A stretch of DNA of 64,000 nt, taken from Bombyx mori (lineage: Eukaryota; Arthropoda; Insecta; Lepidoptera; Bombycidae). Below, one piece after another: positions 44,831-57,667 of this stretch. Below the pieces are notes generated by a model. The model was not told the DNA's origin. It was given only the letters and a program-made list of their open reading frames with translations, and ran no database searches. Position 1 is the first letter of the stretch, and each line of letters begins with the position of its first letter. The stretch lies in the NCBI RefSeq assembly GCF_030269925.1, contig NC_085128.1, forward strand, positions 6,078,501-6,142,500, given 5' to 3'. Position numbers and translations under genes: made by a program.

Positions 44831-45179
44831 TTAGTCACATATGCTGGTATTAAAAGGACAAATTAAAGAAGAAACGTAAATTTATCGGAATCAATTAGGT
44901 ACCGCAGGTGTCTCAACCACAAAAATCGTGTTCGGAACATTTTGTGTTACATTTCCTATTGGGAAACTTTTATCAATGATTCATTTAGCATACTCACATT
45001 CCTATTAAATGTCTATTGGTGAAAAAATAAATAAGATGTGGGAAGATTAGTCAATCAATCACTTCCATTCCATTGGACTTATAATGAAGAAAAAAAATTG
45101 CCTTAAGAATGTAGTACAACGGAATCGTTTGAGTGATGCTGCCTGTAGATATTAGGTATGCTACCTTTAAGCCTCGTTT

Positions 45180-45430
45180 GATAGGGGTAAGACTTCTTGT
45201 GAGTCCGTGCGGGTAGGTACCACCGCCCTGCCTATTTGTGCCGTGAAGCAGTAATGCGTTACGGTTTGAAGGGTGGGACAGCCGTTGTAACTATACTTGA
45301 GACCTTAGAACTTATATCTCAAGGTGGGTGGCGCATCTACGTTGTGGATGTCTATGGGCTCCAGTAACCACTTAACACCAGGTGGGCTGTGAGCTCGTCC
45401 GCCCATCTAGTAAAAAAAAATAAAAAATAA
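45180..45430 (+). mobile_element. Bm1-type SINE, 5'-truncated
   Basis: Well-preserved body on the plus strand with a T-interrupted A tail. Confidence 0.88.
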
Positions 45431-45779
45431 ACATATGTACATATGTTGTAGTGCTCCGGAAATATCGTTATTCACACCATTATTCTAATGCATCACGAAA
45501 CGTAATATTAGCTTGTAATCCTGCGTGCCTTATATCCACACCTTTATCGAAATTTGTAATTTTTTAGGACGCTTAAATAAAAGCGGCACTAAATAAAATA
45601 ATAAAATGTTTATTTTATGTAAAAATGTACAATCTTTTTTCTTATGGCGGGGATCATGGCCTCCTGGATTTTTTTTGCCGCGCACACGCGTTACGGAACC
45701 AAAGGGTTCGCTACAATTTCGTTCCAATAATTTTAGCCGTACCTATTGTAAAGTAAGTGAATCTACTTAGAAAAAAATG

Positions 45780-46110
45780 TTAATCTATTGAGGGTCGTGG
45801 GATCCGCTGGATGCAAGCAGCGCTGGACCGATCTTTGTGGCGAGGCTTGGGGAGGGCTATGTCCAGTGGTGGCGCCGCGAGTCTGGTTGTGTTGTTGACA
45901 ACGGGAACCCCCTTACTCTGACTGGGTTCTGACCCAGGGCGGAGGTCGGACGTCGGGTGCAAGAGTGCAGGGGATTCGTTTAGTGTGGTAGAGTCCTCAA
46001 ACAACCTTGGACCCGCGGTTTGCAGTCGCGGACCAGTCTCACATTCCGTACGCACCCCTTAGGCGCGGGGACCACGCAGAAGGTTCGGCTCCGGGCCCGA
46101 AAAAAGGTCT
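45780..46110 (+). pseudogene. Possible LINE C-terminal relic, GC-rich
   Basis: A GC-rich block whose plus strand reads IRWMQAALDRSLWRGLGRAM, resembling the last residues of RTE-type LINE proteins (DRS.WR.LG.A). It ends GGTCTATATCCAGCAGTGGA, a typical lepidopteran LINE tail text. No RT is visible. A 91-codon minus frame overlaps it without a domain. Confidence 0.4.
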
Positions 46111-48129
46111 ATATCCAGCAGTGGAAAAGAATAGTTAATCAAAAAGGACAACTTTTATTTACACTTAAGTTCGTTAATGGATAAGTTCAAAAATACTCGT
46201 AACTTGTAAATAATTATGCACAAATTTCAATAAGCTTAAGTCAGTTTTTCGGTTCAGTCAAAAATCGACCGATGTGATGTTTTTTTAGGCCAAGCAACTA
46301 TCGAGCAGATGATAATAATATGCGTACCTCAATCACGTCCTAATGTATTTTGGACATTAAACTAAATATTTTTCATTTTAAAAACCGTTTATAAAATATA
46401 TGTTGAGCTTCAGCCTATGAAAAAACTTAAAATATTATTTCCATGTTCTGCTTCCTATAAACAGTATACTAAATTATTTCGATCTTGAAAATTATACCGG
46501 AAACGTAAGACGAAAATCTAACGTATACTATCAATCAATTGAACTAATAATTACTTAGCATTGAATTAACTTCTATTAACCAATACATCAGAACTAACAA
46601 ACATCACAGCGGGACGTCCAATGTCGCGCACGTCTTCATTTGTTTGAAGTTTAATTAATTCAATGAGCAATTTGATCTTGTCTATAATCTATATATCATA
46701 TTTGGATTTTGTTTGGGCGTAAAATCATTGTTTACAAAGTCGTTAAGTTGAGGGTGATCGATGTTGTTTCATTGGTCTTTACTGCAGTTTTGATTTCCGG
46801 TATAAATCGATTCTATATTTGACATTTGGGGTTTGGATCTATTTTTACCGTTTTTAGCAATATATATTAAACTTTTCTAGCGCTTAGGAATAAATAAAGC
46901 AGGACGTTTAACTTTGGAAGAATTAATCTTGATAAATGTAGTATGCAACTATATTTTGAATTAAATATATATTAATATTAATAGCTGCAATCTATTGGAA
47001 ACGGCTTTGACATATGTATTCAATGATCGAATGCATGCGTCAGAATACATAATGTAACAAAATAATTTATTTTCGCTAATAACAAAATCGAGTAACGTAT
47101 TTGTTTTTAAAAAAGTGTATAAAAGGAGATACGATTGTCCCGAGAGTTTTCCTTATTCCAATCATCTCACAAACCTTCCTATTTATGATCTGCCTGTCCT
47201 TTTAGAAAGAGTTTCGAAAGCTGCTGCAGACTGTAATGCATCGTCCACACTTTATTGGTATTTAAATAACACAAGTTAACATTGATCCAGTGTGCCCTTG
47301 ACTTTTAGAGATTGCCTACAGCACGAAGCTTCCGACGCGCGACAATATAGTCGCCTGAAGTACTACTGCTTGTTATTTACTTGCCACGTGGGTAGTTAAA
47401 TCTCGTGACGTAAAATAATTATTTGCTATAGAAATAAATGATATTAAGGCAATTGTAAATATCGGTATTTACATCTATTTTAAATCTGACTCTTAGAATT
47501 TTGCTGTGTTCCATTATCTACGGGAATTCATTCGTGTATTGAAACATAAAGCTAAATAAAAATGCCTTATAATAAAATAATGTATTATAAACATACCGTA
47601 TATACTATTGATTTTCCAAGCTTACTTGATATTATCTTATTTGGAGTAAATTGGACATAAAAGACGATAAGTACAATAAAGTTTGCCGGTGTGAATTTGA
47701 AATTTTAAAAGGGAAACAAACCATTTTTCATTTTTAAGCCACCATAATATTTTGTTATCTGTCTAGTAAATATAACGGTCTTGAAACACAATATCAACAT
47801 CGAAGCTAGCGCTATACACAAGAAGCATAAGCTTTTAAGTATGTTGAAACTATATTTGGTGGTGTTATTTGTAATATGCCGCTTGAAATAGATGTGGGCA
47901 TAGTGATAGTTGAGATTAGCTATCTGTGACATCGCCATAAATGCGATCTTCTTTGGACGTATGCGTAGTCTAATTGCTTAGTGGGGTCTTGAATAATTTT
48001 CACAGATTATCCTATATTTCAGTAGGTAGATTCTTGGTTAAGTTAGAAAATGCTAATGTAGTTTACGTTAGTGTGTTGGTGATATGTTAAAACATTACAA
48101 AACTATTATACTATCAAGAGAACCGATTT
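46111..48129. other. Intergenic, no gene seen
   Basis: Two kilobases of AT-rich DNA with no gene, repeat or RNA signal I can support. Confidence 0.5.
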
Positions 48130-48229
48130 ACTGGTAGAAAGGAAGTCTTGTGAGCCTGCACGAGTAGGTACCACTGGTTGCGTTGCGTTACTCTTTGAAG
48201 GGTGAGATGACCGTTCTACTATAGAACTG
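48130..48229 (+). mobile_element. Bm1-type SINE, left half of an interrupted copy
   Basis: TTACTGGTAGAAAGGAAGTC through GTAGGTACCACTGG to GTTCTACTATAGAACTG, a diverged Bm1 body. It stops where the DNA element at 48230 starts and resumes at 49818. Confidence 0.65.
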
Positions 48230-49028
48230 AAGGCTTCGTCAAACAGAACGCGTAATTAGCGCGCGTCAGAGCGCTAAACTGACGGCGCGCTATGATGCCG
48301 AGATGTGTTGTACTACTATGGTAAACTGTCAAACATAGCCCCAGCGCTATAAGTACGCAACGCTCTGTCGCGGCGTTAGGACGCTTCGACGTCAGGCGTT
48401 GTAATTTTTTACAAATTTTATTTTAGCGTCCGAGTGGATATGTATTAAAATATAGCGCGCGTCACGTAAAAAGAACGCTGGAAGAAAGTGGAGGGGGTGT
48501 GTTTGCGCATGGTTACACTCGCGCACGAAAATACTAAGTACTTTTGTTTTATTTTTGAAGTAATCTTTCGCTCGTGGCTTCGTATATTGGTTATTGGTAT
48601 GTACAGTTTAGTAATTCTGTACTTCTATAGCTGTATGCAATTACATGTTACAGGAGAGCGTAGAAATATATCATAAGTTTGAAGTTAAAGTAGTTTGTGA
48701 AAGTTAAAGTTAAAGATACAAAGTTAAAGTTATAAAGATGATAATTTCTCTTGATGTGAATTGTACGATAGTTAGTGATGCATTCTCTTGACTGTAATTA
48801 AATTCATATTATATTATTTGTTGTCACGCGGCAAAAACTGGATCGCGTCGCGAGTAAGCATAACGTTCTGGTACTGTTGGTGGTCGGCATTCCTTAACTA
48901 TAATAAAATTATACGGTGGTCAGATCGTACATGGTAGGTACATTAAAAATAATATATTAGATAGAATTTTATGAAATAGAATTAAAAACATGTTTAATTT
49001 CTGCGTATAATGTTTAATCTGAATACGA

Positions 49029-49032
49029 ACAG

Positions 49033-49062
<30 letters not shown>
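49029..49062. repeat. (CAGA)n/(CGGA)n microsatellite
   Basis: ACAGACAGACAGACAGACGG then ACGGACGGACAGACA inside the transposon. Confidence 0.8.
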
Positions 49063-49063
<1 letters not shown>

Positions 49064-49220
49064 ACAAAATGATCAAAGGGTTCCGTTTTTTTTCCTATTG
49101 GGGTACGGAACGGTTCCGAGTCTAATTTAAATTAGTCAGTTTTATTAGTCATTTAGTTAGTCTAATCTAATTTAAATTAGACTCGAAACATTTTGTTGCC
49201 ACTGCGGCCCGTTTCATGCT

Positions 49221-49316
49221 TTATTTCAAAATATCAACTGCATTATTATCAGCCTCTTTCTTCATAAAACAATATACGTCATAAATCATTTTTCTCACTT
49301 TTCTATGTAAAACCAT
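49221..49316 (-). pseudogene. Transposase N-terminal stub
   Basis: Reads MVLHRKVRKMIYDVYCFMKK then EADNNAVDILK and stop. The pattern (a basic VR..IY.VY.FMK segment) resembles the first residues of a DDE transposase group common in insects, from memory of the family. The catalytic part is missing. Its place 230 bp inside the right inner repeat fits a deletion derivative read on the minus strand. Confidence 0.45.
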
Positions 49317-49817
49317 TTTGTAATTAAAACTTATGTGCGCGATCGTATTTTGAGAACGAACGTAACGTGAACCCAGCGCGGAAAGCAAAGGTCGACTGAC
49401 ACATATATTAAGTGTATAATCTATGACTGACACTGACGAACGAATAGCACACCGGCAAGCATGCGGTAGGTGACCCGCCCGCCCCGCGCCGGACCTCATA
49501 CCACCAAATACATCGATAAATAGCCTAGTGCGCAGCTTGACCGCCAGCGTTCTTTTTAAGTGACGCGTACTTTACTGGATAATGCCCGAAAAAATGATAT
49601 AAATAGTTAGGAAATACCCATGCTTATACAATGCCACATCTGAATCACTCGATATCTTAATACTTTTAAATGTTCACACTGCTATCGAAAGGCACTATGA
49701 TTTGGCGAATTCGTTGCGTCAAGGAGTGTTGGGCTCATCTAGTCAATTTGTGTGACATGTAAAGGACCGCGACGTTAAAACGCAGCGCTAAGTACGCGTT
49801 CTGTTTGACGAAGCCTT

Positions 49818-49930
49818 TAGAGTTCCTGTTTCAAGGTTAGTGAGGACATTTGCTTTGTTGATGTCTATGGACTCTGGCAATTACCTAAGACAACAGGCGA
49901 GCTCTTCACCCATCTAAACAATAAAAAAAA
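49818..49930 (+). mobile_element. Bm1-type SINE, right half of the interrupted copy
   Basis: TAGAGTTCCTGTTTCAAGGT, GATGTCTATGGACTCTGGCA and CACCCATCTAAACAATAAAA finish the SINE begun at 48130. Confidence 0.65.
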
Positions 49931-52737
49931 ACAAGAAAACTACGTATAAACTACACAGTAGCTGTACATACGACTTGCATAAGTGCAACCGGGTTACGGA
50001 AGGCTGCGTTTCTCCACCTACGTAGGTTCTAAATATGATTCCAGAGGATTCTAAGAGAATTTCAGATATAATTTTACTCTAATCGACCTGAAACCTTTCG
50101 TGAAGTTCTAGCAGTAGCAACACAGGGTTGCAACTCGATTTGATTAACAACCTACAAAGACAGAACATGAAGATCAAACAAAGGTTAATTTAAGCTGATT
50201 AGATTTTATTGAACATTATAATTCTATTCAAAGTGGAGGAATGAAGGTACTTTTTATTTAAAAATAACTCATACTTCGTTTCAATATAACTCTTGTTTCT
50301 CCATTAATTTAATAAGTTGATAACAGAATAATGAAAAACAGATATTATATTGTTAAAAGTCAACTCAGGTTGTATTTTTTGTTACAGCAAAAATAAGGTA
50401 TCAATTTAACAATAAGCTATAAAATTGAATGAATGAAAAATAAATAAAACGAATGCACTTATTAGCTTTGCTGTGTGTACATTACGAGGATACAAATAAG
50501 GATCTACGAATTACTGGATTTGCCATTTAAAATAATATGCAATATTGTTCATAGATATTGTGTATTATTTCAAATCCGGGTCGTGGACATCAATGTTGGA
50601 ATAGCTGATATTTTTATGATCTGAATATTTTATAATATATAAAACGTTACTTTGGCACATAATGGGATTCTGCACACAGCTTAAGTATTTTTAATGGTAT
50701 TTTGTACGTGGTAACGCTAGATTTTATTGAATACAATCTTTTGTATTTTAATAGTCATTTTTATTACTTAGATTTTATTTTCATAAACCTATTTACATGT
50801 GTCTCATGTGTTGTTTGTTGGCGAAGACATTTTCCTAACACAAACAATAGTGATGCGGGAATTTTAATTTCAAGTATTCGTATTATTCAATATATTTTAT
50901 TAAGATCAGGTGCCTGGTGTTATGATATCGAGGCACGCAATTGTGTCACATTTTGGCAAAGGTTAAAATTTTTCAAAATAGTTTCTTAACAAGAACTCAT
51001 GAGCGATTTCCACGATGAAGGAATAAATAGCCTTGTAAAACCATCATAATATATTCAGACTTTTTTCTGGGGCGTGATTTGAAACCAACTGCTTAGTGTG
51101 ACTGTCCTACTATTTTTTACGTATCGTAAATTATTAATCTTTATGGTTTTAAAGGCTAAACGTTAATAAGACTTTTTGGCGGGAACGCGAGGTGTGAAGT
51201 TCTGTGATTTGTTTTATTTTGTCTATTTAGTGTTTCTTCGGGTATAAATGTGTAATAATGGTGGTTTATTAACTGTTGAATATCTGTGAAAGTGCACAAA
51301 TGTGGGAAAATGAAACAAAGCCGCTGGACGTAACTTCTCGGGATCTTCCAAAAAGTCCACTGAAAAAATCTTAGTAAATGACCACCATTTTATTGAGATT
51401 ATATTTCATCCCATATCATCTCAATTCATTTCATTTAATTTCATCCCAGTTGATTAGTGTCTCAAATTAATTATCTTCATTTCATTTCACTCCATAATAT
51501 CATTTTTCATAAAAAATATGAATAATATAAATTAAAATAAGACATGACTTAAAGGTCTCAGTTACCAGGTCATAAAATCTCTTTAAAAAAAACGTTAATA
51601 ATAATATAGTATACCTGTGATTTAAATAATATATTGCGTTTCAACGATTTTTCTACCCCTATGAGCTTCGTTAACCACTTAAAAGGTGGACAATGAATTC
51701 ACGTGTTAATAAACTACGCCAAATAAAACATTGGAACGGAACCAATGTTCAATCATTTAGCCGTAAACTAAGCACTATAAAGTATTTATATATTGATTCA
51801 CAGATTACGACTGATTTTGATCGAACTAAAGATTATGAAATACATATTATGAACAATTTCTTATTCAAGCAATTGAGACCTGGACATAGCTTCTAACGGT
51901 AAATGGCGCCGTCAGCGTTCAGATGTCAATTGTTTAATTATTGCTCACTAATAAGTAGGTCAGTCGTTATGTTAAACTAAAATCATCCTACAAGATATAC
52001 AGAAATAGGCTATTGAGATTTTCTCGAAGGTTAAAGCGAGATGGGATCGTAAAATTGTGTTTAATAGCATCAGAAAATGTTGAAAGCCTTAATTTTTTGT
52101 TTGTTATATACATAAGTATTGATATTTGCAGAAAAAAAAAATGTAAATTGTTAGCGGACGTCAATAGATGATTTAGTTGCTTATTGTTCTATGTATGACA
52201 GCCTAATAATTTTTAGATGTGAATGCATATAACATCTAATTCGTACTCAAAGAACGTGTATATAATTTACTTTTGGCCCGTTCTAATTAGTTTAAATATT
52301 TGAAATTCAACATTAGCAAGCCATAACGTTATCAAATCCATCTGATATTTGTAACTGGTAAATGCCAATATTTCGATTCGTTATGATAACTAGTATTAGA
52401 ACATGTAAATGTAACACTTAAAAGCAATAGGTACGTTTTATGTGCAATGCTACGTTATTATAGTTACGAAATTAGTCGAATTCAATCACAATTCAGACTG
52501 AGGCTTTAAACGCATATAGCTCTGGTTATCTTTCCATGGCCCGCTACTCTTCTAATAAAGGCCTTGGCGTAATAATATCGTTTAATTGAGCTATTTATTC
52601 TTGAAACTTTCTGTATTTTTCACACAGCAACGAAAATTGTCACCTTGTGGTTTGAAGAAAAGAAAAATCGCTAAGTAGGAAAATTGAGATTTCAAACTCA
52701 TGTCTCAAGCCGGCATCCATGTTGTGATGTTTCACAA
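49931..52737. other. Intergenic, no gene seen
   Basis: AT-rich. A worn Bm1 linker piece (GATTTCCACGATGAAGGAAT) lies near 51005-51065, and a run of TTTCATT/CATCCCA-like repeats at 51400-51500 follows GC-richer text (GAAACAAAGCCGCTGGACGT), probably from an old transposon. The 67-95 codon frames here have no domains. Confidence 0.45.
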
Positions 52738-52906
52738 TGTGCTTAGTGTGAGTTTTTTGACTTTCTCGATAGCGTAAAAGCTAACTCACATTTGTATGCA
52801 GTTGGAACAGCGCCCCTAGCGGCAAAGGTAGGCAAACGTTCCAAGTGCATACAAATTTGGGCTAACTTTTACGCTATCGAGAACGTTAAAAACTCGCACT
52901 AAGTCC
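52738..52906. mobile_element. Foldback MITE, copy 2
   Basis: Same family as 1571-1742: TGTGCTTAGTGTGAGTTTTT, TCTCGATAGCGTAAAAGCTA, centre CAGCGCCCCTAGCGGCAAAG, and arms returning in reverse complement to CTCGCACTAAG. Confidence 0.75.
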
Positions 52907-53117
52907 GTCCGCTGATTTTGTTTCGGTGGTTCTTGGTTTTTCTAAGAACTAAAGCTCTTTTTGGAACAGGTGGAACAGTTAGCACGTTTCGATATTCCAC
53001 TAGCATGTATGTTATGACATATAAGTTGAGATAAATGATTTCAAGTTGGTTGAATGAATGCGGTTATAGCTTCTTACTATGGATCTTAAAGTTGTGCACC
53101 GATCTAGGGTAATTAAA

Positions 53118-53318
53118 AATAGGTAGTGGGACGTCTAGTGACTCTACAGGAGTAGATACCATCACACTGCCTATTTCTATCATGAACAGTAATTCGTTTC
53201 GTGTTGAAAGTCGTTGTACTGTTAAGGCTGAGACCTTTTGTAGATGCATGTGGACTCCAGTAACTACTTCACATCAGGTGGACCGCGAGCTCCTCCACCC
53301 ATCAAAGCAATAAATAAA
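53118..53318 (+). mobile_element. Bm1-type SINE, diverged
   Basis: GTAGATACCATCACACTGCC, GATGCATGTGGACTCCAGTA and CCACCCATCAAAGCAATAAA in Bm1 order on the plus strand, with an ATAAATAAA tail. Confidence 0.65.
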
Positions 53319-53824
53319 TAAATGCTAAATCTCATTGTATCAGAATAATCTATATCCCTGTACGACTAGGATTGCATAGGAACTCTGCAGCCTGAATTGT
53401 ATTTTGTTAAAGAATTGTTCAAGGTTAAACAGCAACAGAAATTAAGGCTATGAAAAATTGGTTGAATGTTGAAAATCCAATGGTATTTAATAAGTCGTCC
53501 AACGACTTCTAATTCAAACAGTAAGTCCTACCACTTCTGAGTATCGTGACCAACCTGATTTGAGATGCTCTGCTGAGATCACATTATGTAATTTGACCAG
53601 ATTAATAGATACCTCTAGAAATAATACGATGGACTTTAATATAATAAATTTTACAAATATTACCATAGCTTATAACTTTTGCGCCAACGGTAATGGGAGC
53701 ATTTATGTTACCCGATGAGCGGTGGTTTGTTGCTTGTTTCTAACACATATTCTCTCCTTTCGTTTCATCTTCGGTTTGGTGGAGTTCAAACTCATTCTGT
53801 ATACTTCGATCGCCAATTGGTACT

Positions 53825-54015
53825 TACTAGTGTTGTGACGCATTAAATGCCCGCACGGATGGGTACATCCATCCTGCATATTTCTACCGCGATTGCGCTG
53901 TGATTTAATGGATTGGACAATCCTTGCAATAAAATTGAGATTTTCATTTTTTGTCGCGAGAAGGGAGTAACACTTTAACACCAGATGGGCTGTGCATTTG
54001 TTTATCCTTTCTTTG
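53825..54015 (+). mobile_element. Bm1-type SINE, strongly diverged
   Basis: CCCGCACGGATGGGTACATC, GCATATTTCTACCGCGA and TTAACACCAGATGGGCTGTG in Bm1 order. The middle is eroded. Confidence 0.5.
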
Positions 54016-54116
54016 AACATGTCCTTCGTATTTCACGATCCGAGCCTGCGATCCCTTTAACGAAGCTGTACTCGGAAAAAGACAGGGATGGGCTTAGCGT
54101 TGGCCCTAGTAAGTCT

Positions 54117-54446
54117 TTTTTTCCCTACTTATTCTAGTAGCCTCGAGGGGTTATTCTAGATTCACCGAGCTAGTAGGTGAGCTCACGGGGCTCAAACCGT
54201 GGGTGTTGTTAACAGTGGCCCTAGCAAGAGCAGTGCTTCGCAGAATCTACCACCGGATCGAAAACGCGACCCACTGAAGAGATCCGGCGAGAAACTCAAT
54301 GGGCTATGGCTATAGGTTAATTTACTCATCGAGCCCTTCGTCGCAAGCGACGGGTTCGACGAGAACGGTGATCGGTGCTTGTGGTACTTAAAAGCACCGT
54401 TAATGGATCGGGCGGATCTGTAATGACGTGCTTAGGGCAAGTAAGC
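54117..54446 (-). pseudogene. Jockey-like LINE 3' end with ORF2 C-terminus
   Basis: The minus strand encodes [20 protein letters not shown] and [14 protein letters not shown] with a stop, then the 3' UTR (GATCCGGTGGTAGATTCTGC, GAGCCCCGTGAGCTCACCTA) and an A tail (T run near 54117). Close relative of 12715-13121. Confidence 0.7.
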
Positions 54447-56360
54447 CTAAATTCGACTCATAATTTTATGCCATAGCATAACGTAACGCGCGTAGCTATT
54501 CCATAAAACAAATATAAAACGTCGTTATAATATTGACGTTCGAAATCGCAATGCTTGTAATTGTTGATGGTATAATTATAGAATTATAGTAATAAATGTT
54601 TTGAACTAATTTTGTATATCCCTACCAACTACCTATTGATTAATGGCAAGTGTATGTGTTGTACATCAATAAAAATCCTCACACGACGGTAAATCAATTA
54701 TTGTAGGTTGTGAAATGTAAGATTTCGCTTTTGATCGATACCAATATAAATTTTAACAATATAGAAACGAATTGCCACATTTAAAATATTATAATAAAAT
54801 TTTCGAGTTAGGTAAAAACATTGGTTTAATTCTGTCTTCATAAATAAAAGTAGAAATACAAAAACGTTTTGAAATAAAGTGACAAAGTGCTATTAACAAA
54901 ATTCTTGGTAAGATTTTTGGATTGCAGTTCTATTTTGTTTTTTTTTTTCGTTAGTGAGAGAATCCGATGGACCAATCAAGATTTTAGTAATCCGAATGAA
55001 AGATAAAACATTTTTATTAGCCGTAAATTGAAAAAAAAAAAACAACTTTAAATTGGAATAGGAAAACGTCCGGAGTATAAGGTGCATAATTCCAAACACT
55101 TTAAAGTTTGGTAAATTGTTTTGTTGGTAAATTGTCTCTAATTATCTAATACAATTATTGCTTTCTGTACACAATATAAATAGTTATTATCGTTTCCATT
55201 TACATTTTTAACTGATGCACGGTCATACGCGAAAAAAAAAGTCGTGCAAAACAACATAAAGTCCTTTTTAATTAGATTTATAAAAATAATACAGATACAT
55301 TATTTATTAATCGACATTCATATAAACCAAAGTTTAAATAAATAAAAAAAAAATCTAAAATTTATTCATTCAAATAATTTATTTGGTTTTCATTTTCGCT
55401 ATAATTTTATTATTCGGTCAAATTTGATCCAAAGCACCGTAATACTGAATAACGCTATGTTAAAATGACATAAGTGTCTTTTGCAATTCCATCACTTTGA
55501 CTTAGGATCAGCCAGTTAAAAACAGACAAGTCAGTGAGAACGTCTTGAAATACCACAGCTCGTTTGGTGTTGTAATCTAACTGCAAGTTATTAGTGTAAT
55601 TAAAAACGAACGAAATTTAAATATTAGAACAGATAGTTTGTTGGGTCAAATCAGTTTTGACATTATCGAGTTAAATTTTTGCGCAAAAATTTTGACACAG
55701 ATTCGCAATGTTAGGTTAGTGTTGGCCATTTTGCTATGTATCATTTATCAAGGAGACAATTGTGAAATTTACTGATTCTTTGTGTTTTGATTCATAATTA
55801 TGTTCTATTGAGAATTCTAATGAATGTTTCTCTAGCTCTTGTAACCGTTGAGTTCGTCGTCAATAAGCTTTAAGGCACATACGTTGTCTTTTATCTTACC
55901 CTCCACATTGTTTCCCGATTATTACAACTTATTCTTCTACTCTTTTGCTGGTGTTCCCGAGTGCTAATCAAGCAAAGCCCATACCATTTTGTAGCCTGAC
56001 TTCCCTACAGTAAAATGTACCGTAAAAAAGTTGTCGTTTAAAACTAAACGAGAACATTATCTATTACATTAATCGAAGTCAAGTCCATCAATAAACATTG
56101 ATAATTAGAACTAGCAGCATTTTAAATAAAGTAATTTAGATCAGGTCGAGGATCGTGTAGTTGTTGGCCCTGAGCACTGTTCGACACGGCAGACGAGCCT
56201 TCAATTACAAACTTATCCAAACCGCCATCTCCAGCGTAAGGCGCTGTTTATAAATCACATAATAATGATACTATATTTATGTATAAAGTCTCAAGCTAGT
56301 ATAATATACTATTATACTGTGGTTTAAGTTAATATTTATTATTCATATTAATATGTGAAT
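54447..56360. other. Intergenic, no gene seen
   Basis: Nearly 2 kb of AT-rich DNA; nothing supported. Confidence 0.5.
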
Positions 56361-56554
56361 TCATATTTCTGCCGTGAAATAGTAATGCATTTCGATTTGA
56401 GGGGTGGGGCAGCCGTTGTAGCTATACTTGAGACCTTAGAACTTATATCTCAAGCTGGGTGGCGCATTTACGCTATAGATGTCTGTAGGCTCCAGTAACC
56501 TCTTAACACCAGGTGGGCTGTGAGCTCGTCCAGCCTAGGCAATTAAAAAAAAAA
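56361..56554 (+). mobile_element. Bm1-type SINE, 5'-truncated
   Basis: Body from ATTTCTGCCGTGAAATAGTA to the A tail on the plus strand. Confidence 0.85.
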
Positions 56555-56812
56555 GTGATATGTTATGCTAATTATAAATCGAATACCGAATACGGCTCTG
56601 ATTATTTTTATTTTCAGCGAACGGCAGATGGGTGAGTAAAGCGTATATTTGGAGACGTAAAAGGCCTATATTGATAATTTGTGATACAGCAGAGCTCACG
56701 GCAAACGACTTGCTTATATGGCTAGAGAATCTCGCACGAGTACATAACTAAATGGTTAATCTGTGCTCAAACTAGAATGTATTCTGTGATCCGTGCGTTG
56801 AAAATGTACTAA

Positions 56813-57103
56813 TCTATATATATAAAAATGAATTGCTGTTCGTAAGTCTCGCTAAAACTCGAGAACGGCTGGACCGATTTGGCTAATTTTAGTCTTGAAT
56901 TATTTGTGGAAGTCCAGAGAAAGTTTAAAAGGTCGATAAATATGAAAATGCTCGGAATTAAATTAAATAAAACAATTTTATTTTTCCTTTGATGTGTCCC
57001 CCGTCGGACGGATTCCTTTTGTTTGTTTTAAGTGTATTTTATACAAACGTTTAGGTCTTTTATTTATCGATTGAGGCACTACGAAGTCTGCCGGGTCAAC
57101 TAG
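56813..57103 (+). mobile_element. Helitron family H1, copy 3
   Basis: Starts TCTATATATATAAAAATGAA after an A and ends CTGCCGGGTCAACTAG before a T. Plus strand, 291 bp. Best-preserved reference for the family in this window. Confidence 0.82.
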
Positions 57104-57334
57104 TATGAGGTAAAATTAAACACAAAAATGCCAAATTTCTTTAACAAAGATACTGATTTTGAACGGAAATGGAATCCGGATCCTGTGGTACGATAGGGTC
57201 ACTCATCACTAGACGAGACATTTTAATAATAGTCTTTACGACTATAGTTGCATTGCATATTAGATGATAAGCCAAACGACCGGCTTCCGATCCTACTGTC
57301 TCATGAATGATCCAGTCGCCCTTAATTGCTGAAT

Positions 57335-57540
57335 ACATCTAAGGAACCCACCTTAAGAGATGAATTTTAAGCATCAGTCTTTTACAGTACCGTGACTGCC
57401 CTACCCTTCAAGACGAAACGCAATATTACTTCACTGCAGTAATAGGTACTTACTTATCCGTGCCGGCTCACAAGATGCCCTAGAACTAGTTATTGCGCGA
57501 ATTAGAATTTTTGCGGGTTTGATTTTTATTACACTGATTA
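57335..57540 (-). mobile_element. Bm1-type SINE, diverged
   Basis: Minus-strand body (ACCCACCTTAAGAGATGAAT, GACTGCCCTACCCTTCAAGA) with the linker (GCGGGTTTGATTTTTATTAC). The tRNA head is missing. Confidence 0.7.
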
Positions 57541-57660
57541 ACTCCGTGGTCCAGTAGTTAGCTACCCCGACTGTTGTGCTAATCGTTGCTTCCATTCCCG
57601 CATCGGGCATACATTCGTGTGATGAACATGTTTGTTTGCCCTTTGTCTGGGTGTTTAAAT
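57541..57660 (+). mobile_element. Second tRNA-derived SINE-like fragment
   Basis: GTGGTCCAGTAGTTAGCTAC, CATTCCCGCATCGGGCATAC, GTGTGATGAACATG and TTTGTCTGGGTGTTTAAATT. The first part has the look of a tRNA A box. It matches 20905-21020 in reverse. Confidence 0.5.
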
Positions 57661-57667
57661 TTAGATA

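Larger units (their letters stand above)
48230..49817 (-). mobile_element. DNA transposon (possibly nested pair) inserted in a Bm1 SINE
   Basis: 1588 bp with outer inverted ends AAGGCTTCGTCAAACAGAAC then GCG (48230-48252), matched in reverse complement at 49795-49817. A second inverted pair lies inside: GCGTCACGTAAAAAGAACGC then TGG at 48459-48481, and its reverse complement at 49544-49566 (22 of 23 bases). Either these are subterminal repeats of one element, or a 1.1-kb element sits inside a roughly 480-bp MITE. Inside is the start of a transposase-like frame on the minus strand (49221-49316) and a microsatellite. No full transposase, so non-autonomous. Confidence 0.7.

Noticed and set aside
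45530..45727. 65-codon minus frame (ERNCSEPFGSVTRVRGKK)
   Set aside because: No ATG that fits, no domain recognised, ends in AT-rich text; could be a repeat piece but unsupported.
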